Of a stretch of DNA of 64,000 bases, positions 45,101 through 55,400 are shown in pieces. The notes under the pieces are model-generated. The model made no database searches and had not been told where the DNA came from. It saw only the letters and a program-made list of their open reading frames with translations. A program made the position numbers and the translations under genes. Every line of letters begins with the position of its first letter. The stretch's first letter is position 1. Source of the stretch: an uncultured Rhodospirillaceae bacterium (GTDB lineage: Bacteria > Pseudomonadota > Alphaproteobacteria > Azospirillales > Azospirillaceae). Location: the NCBI GenBank assembly GCA_937927415.1, contig CALBDS010000031.1:1-64000 (forward strand), read 5' to 3'.

Positions 45101-48100
45101 CGGCGTCGGGGGACAGCGCCCGCAACACCCCATAGCCCAGCCCGTCGCGCGGAGCCGCCCGCAGCGCCGCCGCCGCGGCATCCAGTTCGGCGCGGGCGTC
45201 GGGCCGTCCGGGATGGTCGAGCAGCACCGGCTGCACCGCGGTGAACCACCCCACCGTGCGCGACAGGTCCACGCCGTCGAACAGGTCGGCGCGCCCGTGC
45301 CGTTCCAGATCCACCCGCAGCCGGGTGCCGCCGGTCAGGCGCCACACCGCCCGCTGCAGGGCGGCCAGCAGGGCTTCGTCGGGCCGGGCGCCGAAGGCGG
45401 CGGGCACGCCGCGCAGCAGGGCCGCCGTCGCCGCCGCGTCCAGATCGATCACCCGCTGCCCGGCGTTCCCCACCGTGGCGGGTTCGGTGCCGGGGGGCAG
45501 CAGGGGCACCGCCGGGCCGTTCAGAGCATCCCGCCACCACGCGGCCTCCGCGGTCAGATCCGGCGTGGCGGCAAGAGCGGCCAGCCGTTCGGCCCACACC
45601 CGATAGGGGGTGGCGGCGGGGGGCAGAGCCGGTTCCTCGCCCCGGGCGGCCTGGGCGTAGGCGGAGGTCAGGTCGTCCAGCAGGATCCGCCACGACACCG
45701 CGTCCACCGCCAGATGATGCGCGGTCAGCAGCAACCGCCCCTCGGCGGGCACCAGCACGGCGCGCAGCAGCGGGCCGCGGGCCAGATCGAAGCCGGTGTG
45801 GGCGGCGGCGAAGGCAGCCTCCCGTTCCGCCGCGTGCTCCAGCCGCCGCAGCACCCCGGACGGTCCCGGTGCGGCGGGCGGAATGGTCTGGCTGACGGCA
45901 GCGCCGTCGCGCCGGGTCTGCAGCCGCAGCGCCCCATGATGGGCGACCAGCGCGTCCAGCGCCCGTTCCAGCGCGGCGGCGTCGATGTCGCCGGGCACCG
46001 CCAGCAGGACGGCCTGATTATAATGGTGGGGATCGTCGGTGATCGTCGCGTGGAACCACGCCTGGATCGGCGTCAGGGGCACCGGCCCGTCCGCCGGTTC
46101 CGCGGCGGCGGGGGCCGGTGCGGAGGCGGCGGTGCCGAGGGCGGCGGCCAGCGCCGCCACGGTCTGGTGCTGGAACAGGTGGCGCACCGTCATCGCCAGC
46201 GCCGCCTGCCGCGCGCGGGAGACGATTTGCAGGCTGCGGATGGAATCGCCGCCCAGATCGAAGAAATTGTCGAACACGCCCACCTGCGGCACGCCCAGCA
46301 CGGCGGCGAAGATGGCGGCCAGCGTGTCTTCCGTCGCGGTGCGCGGGGCGGTGGGGGTGCCGGCGGGCGTGTCGGCGGGGGCCAGCGCCGCCAGGGTGCG
46401 GCGGTCCACCTTGCCCGCCGCGGTCTTGGGCAGGCCGGTCAGCGGCACCACCGCCGCCGGCACCATGAAGGCGGGCAGCGCGCCGCGCAGCCAGTCCTGA
46501 AGCTCGGCCCCCCCGGCCCCATCGGTCTGGGCGAAGGCCACCAGCCGCGTCTGGCCGCCGGGGCCGGGCAGGGCCAGCACCGCGGCGTCGGACACCCGCG
46601 GGTGGCGGGCCAGGGCGGCGGCGATGTCGCCCGGTTCGATGCGGAAGCCGCGGATCTTCACCTGATCGTCGCGGCGGCCCAGGAATTCCAGCGTGCCGTC
46701 GTCCCGCCGCCGGGCCAGATCGCGGGTCCAATAGGCACGGCCGCCGGGGGCGAAGGGATCGGGGCGGAAGCGCGCCGCCGTTTCCTCGGGCCGGTTGACG
46801 TAGCCGCGGGCCACACCGGGGCCGGTGATGACGATCTCACCCACCACGCCCGGCGGCACCGGCTGCCCGGCGCCGTCCAGCACATGGACGCCCACGTTGC
46901 CGATGGGGCGGCCGATGGGCACGGTGCCGCCGGTGGGGGTGCCGTCCACCGCCGGATCGAACAGGGTGGCGGTGATGGTGGCCTCGGTCGGGCCATAGGC
47001 GTTGCGCCAGCCCACCCGCGGTCCCGCCAGCGCCCGCCAGTCGGCCAGCCGCTCCGCCGACACCCGGTCGCTGCCGGTGACCACCAGCCGCAGGGCCGGG
47101 GGCAGGGGGGTGCCCGTCTCGGTCAGGTGACGGACCCAGGCGTGCCAGAAGGGGGCGGGCAGGTTGGCCACGGTGATGCCCTGCGCCGCGATGGCGGCGG
47201 TGAAGGCGTCCAAATCCTCGGCCGCACCGTCCGGGGGCCGCACCAGGGTGGCCCCGGCCGCCAGGGTGGGGACGATCTCCTCCAGCGCCACGTCGAATTC
47301 GGGGGCGGCGAACTGCAGAACCCGGTCGCCCGGTGCCAGCCCATAATCGCCGATGATGGACAGCGCGTGGTTCAGCAAGCCGCGGTGCTCCACCGCCACC
47401 CCCTTGGGCGCGCCCGTGGAGCCGGAGGTGAAGCAGATGTAGGCCAGCCCGTCCGGTCCCGGCGGGTGGGCGATGGCCGCTTCCGGCCCGTCGCCGTCGG
47501 GCAGCACCACCCGCACGCCGGGGGGCAGCCGTTCGGCCAGTGCCGCGGGGCCGATCGCCAGGGTCATGCCGGTGTCGGCGACGATGGCGGTGATGCGGGC
47601 CGCGGGCAGGGCGGGGTCGAACACCACGGGCGCCCCACCCGCCGTCTGCACGGCCAGCAGGGCGGCCACCAGATCCGGGCCGCCGCCGGTGGCGACACCC
47701 ACGGCGGTTTCCGCCGTTACCCCCAGCGCGGCCAGCCGCCGCGCCAGGGCGGTGATGCGGCGGGTCAGCGCGGCATAAGTGATGACGTCCGTCCCATGGA
47801 CCAGGGCCGGGGCATCGGGCGTGCGCGCCGCCTGTGCGGCGATCAAGGAAGGGGCCGTGGCATCGGGCAGGGGCATGGCCGGGCCGGTGCCCGCCGCGAT
47901 CAGGCCGGGCCGCTCGTCGGGGGTGAACAGGGGCAGCGCCGTCACCGGGGTGTCCGGCCGCTCCGCCGCCGCCGCCGCCAGCCGCACCACGCTGGCGGCC
48001 AGCCGTTCCATGGTGGCGGCGTCGAACAGGTCGGCGTCGTATTCCAGATGACCGCGGAACCCGCCGTCCGCCGCCTCCAGGGACAGGTTGATGTCCAGCT

Positions 48101-49418
48101 CCGGCGCGCCGCCGGCGCTGTCCACCGCCTGCACCCGCACACCGTCGAGGGCCAGCGGCTCCACCGTGGCGGTCTGCAAAACGACCATCGCCTGGAACAG
48201 CGGGGCGCGGTTCAGGGCGCGTTCGGGGTTCAGCGCCTCCACCACCCGGTCGAACGGCACGTCCTGGCGGCTGAAGGCGTCCAGGCACACCGCGCGCAGC
48301 CGCCGCAGCAGGTCAACAAAGCCGGGATCGTCGGTCAGATCGGCGCGCAGCACCAGATTGTTGACGAAGAACCCGACGAGGTTCTGGGTTTCCAGCCGGT
48401 CGCGGCCACCGGCGGGGCAGCCGATGGTCAGTTCGTCCTGGCCGCTCCAGCGCGCCAGAACGGCGGCATAGACCGCCAGCAGCGCCATGAAGGGCGTGGC
48501 CTGTTCGGCGCGGGCCAGACGGATCAGCGCGTCCGCGGTTTCGGCGGGCAGAGTGAAACGAACCATGCCGCCATGCTCGCCGCGCACCGCCGGGCGGGGC
48601 CGGTCGAGCGGCAGGGCCAGATCGGCGGGGGCGCCCTGCAGCGTCCGCCGCCACGCCTCCACCTGTGCTACCATCCGGTCCTCGTCGGTGGCGGCGTGCT
48701 GCCAGGCGGCGAAATCGGCGTACTGCACCGGCAGCGGCGGCAGGTCGGCGGGGGTTCCGGTGCGCGCCGCGCGGTAAAGGGCGGCCAGATCGCGCATCAG
48801 CACGCCCATGGACCAGCGGTCGGACACGATGTGGTGCATGGACAGCAGCAGCAGCCGGCGGTCGTCGGCCAGCCGCACCAGCCGGGCGCGGAACGGCGGC
48901 TCGTCGGCCAGCCGGAAGGGGCGGCGGGCCTCATCCCCGGCCAGGGCGGCGGGATCGGCGCCGGGGGCCTCTTCGTCGCTCAGGGCGAAGGGGGCGGGGG
49001 GCAGCGGTTCCATCCGCGGGCCGTCGATCCCGTCGCGGATGACGGTGCGCAGGACCGTGTGCCGCGCCACCAGCCCGTCGAGGGCGCCGCGCAGGGCGCC
49101 GGTGTCGAGCGGCCCGTCGATCACCCAGCCCGCGGTCATGACAAAGGCGCTGCCGCCGCCGTCCAGCGTGTCGAGGAACCACAGGCGCCGCTGGTTGAAC
49201 GCCAGCGGTGCCGGGGCCGACGGGTCGGGGCGGGGCGCCAGCGGCACCGGCTGCCCGGCCAGATGGGCCAGGATTTCGGCCTTGCGAGCGGCCATTTCGG
49301 CGCGCATCTCGGGCGGTACGGCACCCGCCGGACCGCGCACCTTCAGCCCGCCGCCGTCGCGGCTGACACTCACCCCACGGGCGGCCAGATCGGCCAGCAG
49401 ATCCTGCACGCTTCTCAC
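39108..49418 (-). CDS. NRPS: docking-C-A-T-E-C-A-T-E-C, no thioesterase
   Basis: The 3436-aa synthetase has the following approximate layout. A TubC-type docking domain spans 1-55. C1 spans 70-500, with HHIVSDRWS where Gly is normally found after Asp. A1 spans 530-1010 (FTSGSTGAPKG), T1 is near 1053 (LGGDSIRS), and E1 spans 1100-1530 (HHLAVDAVSW). C2 spans 1545-1960 (HHLLLDGWS), A2 spans 2000-2480, T2 is near 2515, and E2 spans 2560-2990 (HHLGIDAVSW). A terminal C3 spans 3010-3436 (HHHLLLDGWS, intact). The A2 pocket code reads D-A-W-T-V-A-A-V-C-K, nearly the gramicidin/tyrocidine Phe code. A1 reads D-V-E-N-V-T-A-I-T-K, unassigned. Both residues should be epimerised to D. The GTG start overlaps the previous stop (GTGA). 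Release presumably uses C3. Confidence 0.93.
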   Translation of the reverse strand: MRSVQDLLADLAARGVSVSRDGGGLKVRGPAGAVPPEMRAEMAARKAEILAHLAGQPVPLAPRPDPSAPAPLAFNQRRLWFLDTLDGGGSAFVMTAGWVIDGPLDTGALRGALDGLVARHTVLRTVIRDGIDGPRMEPLPPAPFALSDEEAPGADPAALAGDEARRPFRLADEPPFRARLVRLADDRRLLLLSMHHIVSDRWSMGVLMRDLAALYRAARTGTPADLPPLPVQYADFAAWQHAATDEDRMVAQVEAWRRTLQGAPADLALPLDRPRPAVRGEHGGMVRFTLPAETADALIRLARAEQATPFMALLAVYAAVLARWSGQDELTIGCPAGGRDRLETQNLVGFFVNNLVLRADLTDDPGFVDLLRRLRAVCLDAFSRQDVPFDRVVEALNPERALNRAPLFQAMVVLQTATVEPLALDGVRVQAVDSAGGAPELDINLSLEAADGGFRGHLEYDADLFDAATMERLAASVVRLAAAAAERPDTPVTALPLFTPDERPGLIAAGTGPAMPLPDATAPSLIAAQAARTPDAPALVHGTDVITYAALTRRITALARRLAALGVTAETAVGVATGGGPDLVAALLAVQTAGGAPVVFDPALPAARITAIVADTGMTLAIGPAALAERLPPGVRVVLPDGDGPEAAIAHPPGPDGLAYICFTSGSTGAPKGVAVEHRGLLNHALSIIGDYGLAPGDRVLQFAAPEFDVALEEIVPTLAAGATLVRPPDGAAEDLDAFTAAIAAQGITVANLPAPFWHAWVRHLTETGTPLPPALRLVVTGSDRVSAERLADWRALAGPRVGWRNAYGPTEATITATLFDPAVDGTPTGGTVPIGRPIGNVGVHVLDGAGQPVPPGVVGEIVITGPGVARGYVNRPEETAARFRPDPFAPGGRAYWTRDLARRRDDGTLEFLGRRDDQVKIRGFRIEPGDIAAALARHPRVSDAAVLALPGPGGQTRLVAFAQTDGAGGAELQDWLRGALPAFMVPAAVVPLTGLPKTAAGKVDRRTLAALAPADTPAGTPTAPRTATEDTLAAIFAAVLGVPQVGVFDNFFDLGGDSIRSLQIVSRARQAALAMTVRHLFQHQTVAALAAALGTAASAPAPAAAEPADGPVPLTPIQAWFHATITDDPHHYNQAVLLAVPGDIDAAALERALDALVAHHGALRLQTRRDGAAVSQTIPPAAPGPSGVLRRLEHAAEREAAFAAAHTGFDLARGPLLRAVLVPAEGRLLLTAHHLAVDAVSWRILLDDLTSAYAQAARGEEPALPPAATPYRVWAERLAALAATPDLTAEAAWWRDALNGPAVPLLPPGTEPATVGNAGQRVIDLDAAATAALLRGVPAAFGARPDEALLAALQRAVWRLTGGTRLRVDLERHGRADLFDGVDLSRTVGWFTAVQPVLLDHPGRPDARAELDAAAAALRAAPRDGLGYGVLRALSPDAAVRDALAAVPPADLLVNYLGVMDGPAADTGFVPVDEPAGTVVSPRARRSHAIELNAGVWGGCLRLDFTFPAAADAAVDALADATRTALEELAAAAGTAAAPLPLTPLQQGVLAHSLRDPDTYFDQLRLTLDGPLDGGRLRAAWAALLERHESLRAAFHWQDVPQPVQVFAAHADLPWRDADWRGLSADEQAARMETLLAADRAEGFRLDQPPLMRVHLVRTTDTTHELVWSAHHLLLDGWSVSVLVGELFALYRAAATGTPAGLPPAPRFSDYIRWLSTHTAAEADAFWRDELAGIEDATPITLPGLAPDPADIPADGGAVLHTHLGEAETAALTALAQRGRITLGTIVQGAWALLLHRYTGQRDVVFGVTVSGRPPELAGAETMVGMLINTVPARVAVAEDDSALPWLQQLFARHLERDRFGATPLAEIARASAVPAGTELFQSLVLFQNYPTAGALEAGGLRLSAVQAYERTNFPLTLACQPGPALGLSLHYDTHRFAGWAIRRMMAHLRALLASLAAAPEAPLARHGILGWDERAALLAAGRGPTVPVTTPFAHDLPGHWAAVQPGAPALEGHDAALDYRALALAADALAARLAAAGVGVGTPVGVCLRRSARLAVAFLAVLKAGGTVVPLDPAYPADRLRFMLTDSGARLVLADTSTMGALPDTGVPVIDLNRTPAAEPPVWTPPAVAESDVAYIIYTSGSTGTPKGVESTHGGLRNLIQAQRTLFGLTPGDRVVQFASPSFDASVWEIVMALGAGAALLLPDAESTRPGPDLARFLETARVTAATLPPTALGVMPDAGLPALRLLVVAGEACAPDLARRWAAGRRFVNAYGPTESSVCATADEGGGDGVRLPIGRSLPNIDVHLLDARGEPVPVGVPGELHIGGAGLARGYRNRPDLTAERFVTAPWNGERLYRTGDLGYRLEDGRIQFIGRTDHQVKLRGFRIELGEVEAVLAAHPAVRNAAAVVRGGRLLAYAAVPDGGADEAALRAHLRDRLPEHMIPARITVMAALPLTPNGKTDRKALPDPDAAARPSADGEAREPRTAAERALADIWAQVLGVKTVGPDDTFFDLGGDSILAIQVVARANQAGLPITLNQLLTTGQQTVASLAALIGEAGNAGPVAEDPESDAPVPVPLTPIQHWFFDLGAPDPQHYNQAFLLDVPGDLDPDRLERAAQAVLRHHDALRLRVSRTPAGWVQERMPADAAPPLLSVQDLGPLTGPAATNAIEAAAAAQTGFNLATGPLLRLALLRLGPGQRARLLVAAHHLGIDAVSWRFLLDDLFDGYVQAASGAIRLPARTSTFRQWAERVADTAATPALERDAAFWLKPRPPLARLPHAADGVTSTVGDAVRLERRYPAPLTEALLRTLPKRTGAAAQDALLAALATAATRTLGGDALLVDLEGHGRDAPVPGVDLTRTVGWFTTIAPAVLPAPATAALPATLKAVRDALAAQPGRGFAFGALRALSKTPAVRDALAALEPAEVVFNYLGQWDQSWPAAVPVRPAAESEGPGFAPTTPRPYRLEVAALVIDGQLRVDWTYDPRQTDPAVVERLADAFDTALAALVEDAPDPAATDAGDTPHPVAPQQAAMLAHALAVPDSVAYVVQLAATLTADLDIPAFQAAWQRVLDRHSALRAGFAAGPDGTRAQRFPGRITAPWRLEDWSGLSPAAAEARFAAWKDEDRSTGFDPATPPLMRFTLARMPEGGYRFLWTHHHLLLDGWSMPMLLDEVRTAYAGSPSSKPAPDFRDFLGWLARQDGAAARGFWAGELAGLAPAALSWPPTAAGAGRRFAEAVRRPPPDIGRALTAFARRNRLTVPVTVMGAWALLLGQHTGSDDVVFGVTAALRPPDLAGVESMIGPLINTLPLRTALPGATPLPAWLAGLQRRRTAQLPHAHAPLAAVAEAAGLPPGQAPFTTTLRVQTYPAGKGDGEALRFADVTMIDDWHYPLNLEVVPGDSLVVAAVYDTALADAATVEGILDRFIDRLAAVAGGRTE

Positions 49419-52400
49419 AGCACGAACTCCTCTTCACCCTCTTGGGGGGCGTTGACAGGCGGGGGCGGGGGGGACGCCGCGGCGTCGATGCGGGCGGACA
49501 GCGCCGCCAGCGTGGGGGATTCGAACAGGGCGGCCAGCCCGATCTCCGCCCCCAGCCGGTCGCGGATGAAGGCCAGCATCTGCATCGCCAGCAGCGAATG
49601 CCCGCCGAGGTCGAAGAAATTCGACGCTCCGTCCAGCCGCTCCACCCCCAACAGCGACCGCCAGCACGCCCCCAGCAGCGATTGGGTGGACCCGCCGCCG
49701 GACCCGCCGCCGTCGTCCGCGGCGATGTCCGGCGCCGCCGCGGGGACGGCGGGGGCGGTGTGGCGGGCCAGATCGTCCATCAGCCCGGTCCCGCGGGCCA
49801 TCAGCGACGGCAGATCGCGGATCGACACGGCAAGGCGGGTGTGCCCCCCCTCCACCGCGCGGTGGAAGGCGGCAACCCCCTCCGCCGGGGTCAGCGCCGC
49901 GTCCGCCGCCGGGGCTTCGCGGCCCCAGCGGCGATAGGCGGCAACGGTCATGCCGCCGCCGGTCCAGTCGTCCCAGTTGACGGCCAGCGTGAACTGGCCG
50001 GTGCGCGCCGTCCGTTCGGCGGCGAACAGGTCGAGGAACTCGTTGCCCCCGGCATAGGCCACCTGCCCGAACTTGGCGGCGTGCAGGATCGACCCCAGCG
50101 TCGAGCACAGCAGCATGACATCCAGCGGCGGCCCGTCGGCCAGTAGCCGGTCGAGCGCCAGCGTTCCGGCGATTTTGGGCGCCAGCACCGCGTCGGTGTC
50201 GGCGCGGGCGCGGGTCTGGATCACCCCGGCCAGATCGGCCAGACCGGCGGTGTGGATGACGCCGTGGATGATGCCGAAACGTGCCCGCGCCGCCGCAATC
50301 ACCGCGGCCATGGCCGCCTCGTCCGCCACATCGGCGGCGACGGCCAGGGCCTCGCCGCCCGCCGCCTCGATGGCCTGGATCAGGCGGATGCGCGGGGCGG
50401 CGGGATCGCCGTCCACCAGATGCTCCGGCCACGCCGCGCGGTCGGGCAGCGGCGTGCGCCCGACCAGGACCAGCCGGGCCTGCAGCGTTTCCGCCAGATC
50501 ACGCGCGATGGCCGCCCCCATGCCGCCGAACCCGCCGGTCACCAGATAGACCCCGTGCCGCCGCAGCAGCACCACCCCCTGTCCGGCGGGGGGCAGCGGG
50601 GCCGGGACGATCACCGGCTGCCAGCGGTGGCGGCCGCGCAGGGCGGTGTGGGGGGCCGTGTCCTCCACCGCCAGTTCGTCCAGCAGGCGGGCCAGCGGCA
50701 GGGCGGGGTCGAGGTCGATGGCGCGGCAGCGCAGGTTGGCGTATTCCAGCGGGATGATCTTCACCGCCCCCAGCGCGGCGGCGGCCAGGGGGTTCAGCAC
50801 CTCCTCGCCGGTCACGTCGGCGGTGCCGCTCATCACCACGTCGATGCGCACGGGCCGGACGGTGCCCAGCGCCCCCAGCGCACGGGCCAGCGCCGTCAGG
50901 CTGTGGAATCCCCGCTCCAGCGTGTCGGTGCGGTCCAGACAGCCCAGATGGACGATGCGCGCGGGCGCCTGCGCCAGCCCGGACAGCAGGGTGCGGCCGT
51001 CGCCGATGTCCGCCACCGGGGCCGTGGTTACCGCTTCCCCGCGGGCGGCCAGCGCCCCGGCCAGCCGGGCGCCCAGCCCGTCCGCGTCGGCCAGCACCAG
51101 CCACGGGCCGGTCAGCGGGGCGGCGGCGGGGGCCGGTGCCTGCCGCCACACCGGCTGATAGAACCAGGAATCGCGGTCGGCGCGCTTGGCGGGCAGGGCG
51201 GGTGCGGCCGTCTTCGCCGCCCGTTCCGGCCAGAACCGCCGCCGCTCGAACGGATAGGTGGGCAGGGCCACCCGGCGGCGCCCGGTGTCGGGCGGCAGTG
51301 TGACGGGCACCCCGGCGGTCCACAGCCGCCCCACCGCGTCCAGCGGGTCGCCGTCGAGGGTGGCGGCGGTGGCCCGGCTCCACCCGGCGCTGCGGGCCAG
51401 ACCGCAGAGCGTGTGCCCCGGACCGGCTTCCAACAGCAGGCCGATGCCGCTGTCCCGCAGTGCCGCCACCCCATCGGCGAAGCGCACGCACCCGCGCAGG
51501 TGTGCCGCCCAATAGGCGGGGTCGGTGGCCTGGGCGTCGGTGATCCAGGTGCCGCTGACGTTGGAGACGAAACGCCGTTCCGGCGGCTGCAGCCGCAGGG
51601 CCGCCACCCGCTCGGCGAAGACCGGAACCACCGGGTCCAGCATGGCCGAGTGGAAGGCGTGGGAGGTGTCCAGCCGCCACGACGGCAGGCCGCGGGCGTT
51701 CAGGATGCCCTGCAGCTCCGCGATGGCCGGGATGGGGCCGGCGGCCACCACCTGACGCGGGCCGTTGACCGCGGCGATGGACAGGCCGGGCAGGCCGGTT
51801 TCGGCCAGCACCGCCGCCACTTCGGCCTCCGGCAGCGACAGGGCCAGCATGGCGCCGGGCGGCAGCGATTCCACCAGCCGCCCCCGCGCGGCGACCAGCC
51901 CCAGCGCGTCGTCCAGCGTGAACACCCCGGCCAGACAGGCGGCGGCGTATTCGCCGATGCTGTGGCCCAGCATGGCCAGCGGCTCCACCCCCAGCGCCAG
52001 CCAGTGGCAGGCGGTGGCGTAGCTGACCGCGAACAGCGCCGGTTGCGTCAGGGCCGTGCGGCGCAGGGCGGCGGCATCGGCCGCCTGTTCCGGCGGGCCG
52101 TAAAGCAGGGTGCGCAGATCCCGCCCCAGATGCGGCAGCAGCCCCCGCGCGCAGCGGTCGAAGGCGGTGCGGTAGGCATCGCTGGTGCGGTACAGCGATT
52201 CCCCCATGCGCGGCGACTGGCTGCCCTGGCCGGGAAACAGGAAGGCCACCGGCGGCGGCACCGCCGGGGCCGTGCCGCGGATCAGCGACGGGGCGGACAG
52301 CGCCCGCACCGCCGATTCCCCATCCTGCGCCACCACGGCGGCGCGGTGGGCGAAGACGGCGCGCCCGGCCCGCAGCGTGTGCGCCACGTCGGCCAGCGGC

Positions 52401-55400
52401 AGGGCGGGGTTGGCCGCCAGATGGGCGGACAGGTCCTTGACCGCCCGTTCCAGCGCCCCGTCGCTGCGGGCCGACAGCAGCAGCAGGTGCGGACCGTCCC
52501 CGTTGTCCTCTGTCGTCGTGGGGGTGGGCGGGGCCTCTTCCAGCACCACATGGGCGTTGGTGCCGCCGATGCCGAAGGCGCTGACCCCGGCGCGGCGCGG
52601 GTGGGGGCCGGCGGGCCAGGGCCGCGGCTCCGTCACCACGGCGAAGGGGCCGGCGGCGAAGTCGATGCGCGGGTTGGGCGTGGCGGCGTGCAGGCTGGGC
52701 GGCAGGATGCCGCGGTGGAGCGCCAGCACGGTCTTGATCAGCCCGGCCACCCCGGCGGCGGCGTCGGCGTGGCCGATGTTGCTCTTCACCGCCCCCAACA
52801 TCAGCGGCGTGTTCCGCCCGCCGAACACGCGGGCCAGGGCCGACACCTCCACCGGGTCGCCCAGCGCGGTGCCGGTGCCGTGGGTTTCCACATAATCGAC
52901 GGTGGCCGGATCGACACCGGCGTCGGCGATGGCGGCGGCGATGGCCGCGGCCTGCCCGTCGGCGCCGGGGGCGGTGTAGCCCACTTTGGCCGCCCCGTCG
53001 TTGGTCACGGCGCTGCCGCGGATCACCGCCAGGATGCGGTCGCCGTCGGCCCGGGCCAGATCCAGCGGTTTCAGCAGCACCAGCCCGGCCCCGCCGCCCG
53101 GCACCGTCCCGGCGGCGTCGGCGGCGAAGGCGCGGCAATGGCCGTCCGGCGACAGGATCATGCCCGGCTCGAAACCATAGCCCGCCGCCTGGGGGAAGCG
53201 GATCGCCACCCCGCCGGCCAGCGCCATGCGGCAGCGCCCGGCGCGCAGCGCCTGACACGCCAGATCCACCGCCACCAGCGAGGTGGAGCACGCCGTCTGC
53301 ACCGCCACCGCCGGTCCGCGCAGGTCCAGGCGGTAGGCGATCTGGGTGGCGAGGAAATCCTTATCGTTGCCGGTCAGTTCGTGATAGGCGGCCGACCCGT
53401 CGGGCAGCGCGCCGTCCGGGTGCAGGACGCCGTGAAGATAGGTGTTCAGCCCCGCTCCCGCGAACACGCCCACCGGCCCGCCGGTGCGGCCGGGATCGTA
53501 CCCCGCATCCTCCATCGCCTGCCACGCGCATTCCAGCAGGATGCGGTGCTGCGGGTCGAGGGTTTCGGCATCGCGCGGGCTGAACCCGAAAAAGGCGGCG
53601 TCGAACAGGTCGGCGCCGTCCACTACGCCGCGGGCCGGGACATAGCCGGGCCGGTCCAGCACCGCCGGGTCCAGCCCGTCGGCCTTCAGATCGGCGGCGT
53701 CCAGGCGGCGGATGCCCTCCCGTCCCTCCAGTAGCAGGCGCCAGAAGGCCTCCACGTCGGGCGCGCCGGGATAGCGGCAGGCCATGCCGATGACGGCCAC
53801 CGGCCCGCCGGTGACGGACGGTGCGGCGGCGGTGGCCGGAGCCTCCTCCGTCCCGCCGGCCAGCCGGGCGGACAGGGTGCGGATGGTGGGGTAGCGGAAC
53901 ATCTCGCTGATGGGCAATTGGCAGCCGAACGCCTGCTCCACCAGCCCATGCACCCGCACCAGCCGCAGGGAATGCCCGCCCGCGTCGAAGAAATTCTCGT
54001 CCGGGCCGATGTCGTCGCGGCCCAGCACCTCCCGCCAGATGGCGGCGACGCGCTCCTGCACCGCCGACAGGGCGGCGGCGGACGCGGCGGGGGTGGCGGG
54101 GACCGGGGCCGGTTGCGGCGTCAGGGCGAGCAGGGCGTCCCAATCCACCTTGCCGTGAACGGTCAGCGGCACGGCGTCGATGACGGTCAGGCTGTCGGGA
54201 ACCATGTGCGGCGGCAGGGTATCCCGCGCCGCCCGGCGGACGGCGGCAAGATCAAGGGCGGCCCCCGCCTCGGGCAGCACAAAGGCGGCAAGCGCGCGGT
54301 CGTCGGGGCCGCTCCCCCGCACGCCCACCAGCGCGCGGGCGATGCCGGGCTGGGCGGACAGGCAGGCCTCCACCTCGCCGGGTTCGATGCGGAAACCGCG
54401 CAGCTTGATCTGCCGGTCGATGCGGCCCAGGAACAGCAGGTGCCCGTCATCCCCCACCCGCGCCAGATCGCCGGTGCGGTAGAGACGCCCGCCGGGGGTA
54501 AAGGGATCGGGGATGAACCGCTCCCCCGTCCGGTCGGGCTGGCCGTAATAACCGGCGGTGACGCCGGGGCCGCCGATGCACAGTTCCCCCGCCACGCCCG
54601 CCGGCACCGGGCGGCCGTGGGGGTCCAGCACATGCACCCGCGCCCCCGCCACCGGACGCCCGATGCAGGCCGGGGACAGGCCGGGCGCGTAATCCGCCAC
54701 CGTTGCCGTCACCGTGGTTTCGGTGGGGCCATAGGCGAAGAACAGCCGCCGCCCGGCGGCCCAGCGCGCCGCCACCTCGGGCGGGCAGCTTTCCCCACCC
54801 ACCGCCAGCACCCGCAGGGCGGGCAGCGGTGCCGCCGGGGTGGCGGCCAGCAGGGCGGCGGGAATCTGCACATGGGTGGTTCCGCTCTGCGCCAGCGTGT
54901 CCACCAGCGTGCGTCCCGGCAGCAGCGCGTCGCGCGGCGCCAGACACAGCGCCGCCCCCGCCGTGAAGGCGATGGCGATGTCGGAGGCGGCGACGTCGAA
55001 CCCCAGCGCCACCAGTTGCAGCATCCGGCTGTCCGGTCCCACCGCGTAGCGGTCGGCCAGTGCAGCACCCAGACGGCACAAGGCCCCGTGGCGGACCATC
55101 ACCCCCTTGGGCCGCCCGGTCGAGCCGGAGGTGAAGATCAGGCAGGCGATGGAATCGCCGTCCGCCGTTTCGGACAGGGGCGTGTCGGAGTCCGCCCCGT
55201 CCCAGCCGCCGGCGGGATCGAGGGGCAGGTGGGGCACATCCACGCCCGGCACCGGATGGTCGCCCACCACGGCGGCGACCTCGGCATCGGTCAGCATGCC
55301 GGCGATCCGTTCCGCCGGATAGGCCGGATCGACGGGGACATAGGCGGCCCCGGCCTTCAGGATTCCCACCAGGGCGACGATCAGGCCGGGGCTGCGCTCG

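Noticed and set aside
39108..49418. Surfactin-type lipopeptide synthetase with a tandem thioesterase
   Set aside because: No GxSxG thioesterase follows the last carrier domain. The protein ends in a C domain.
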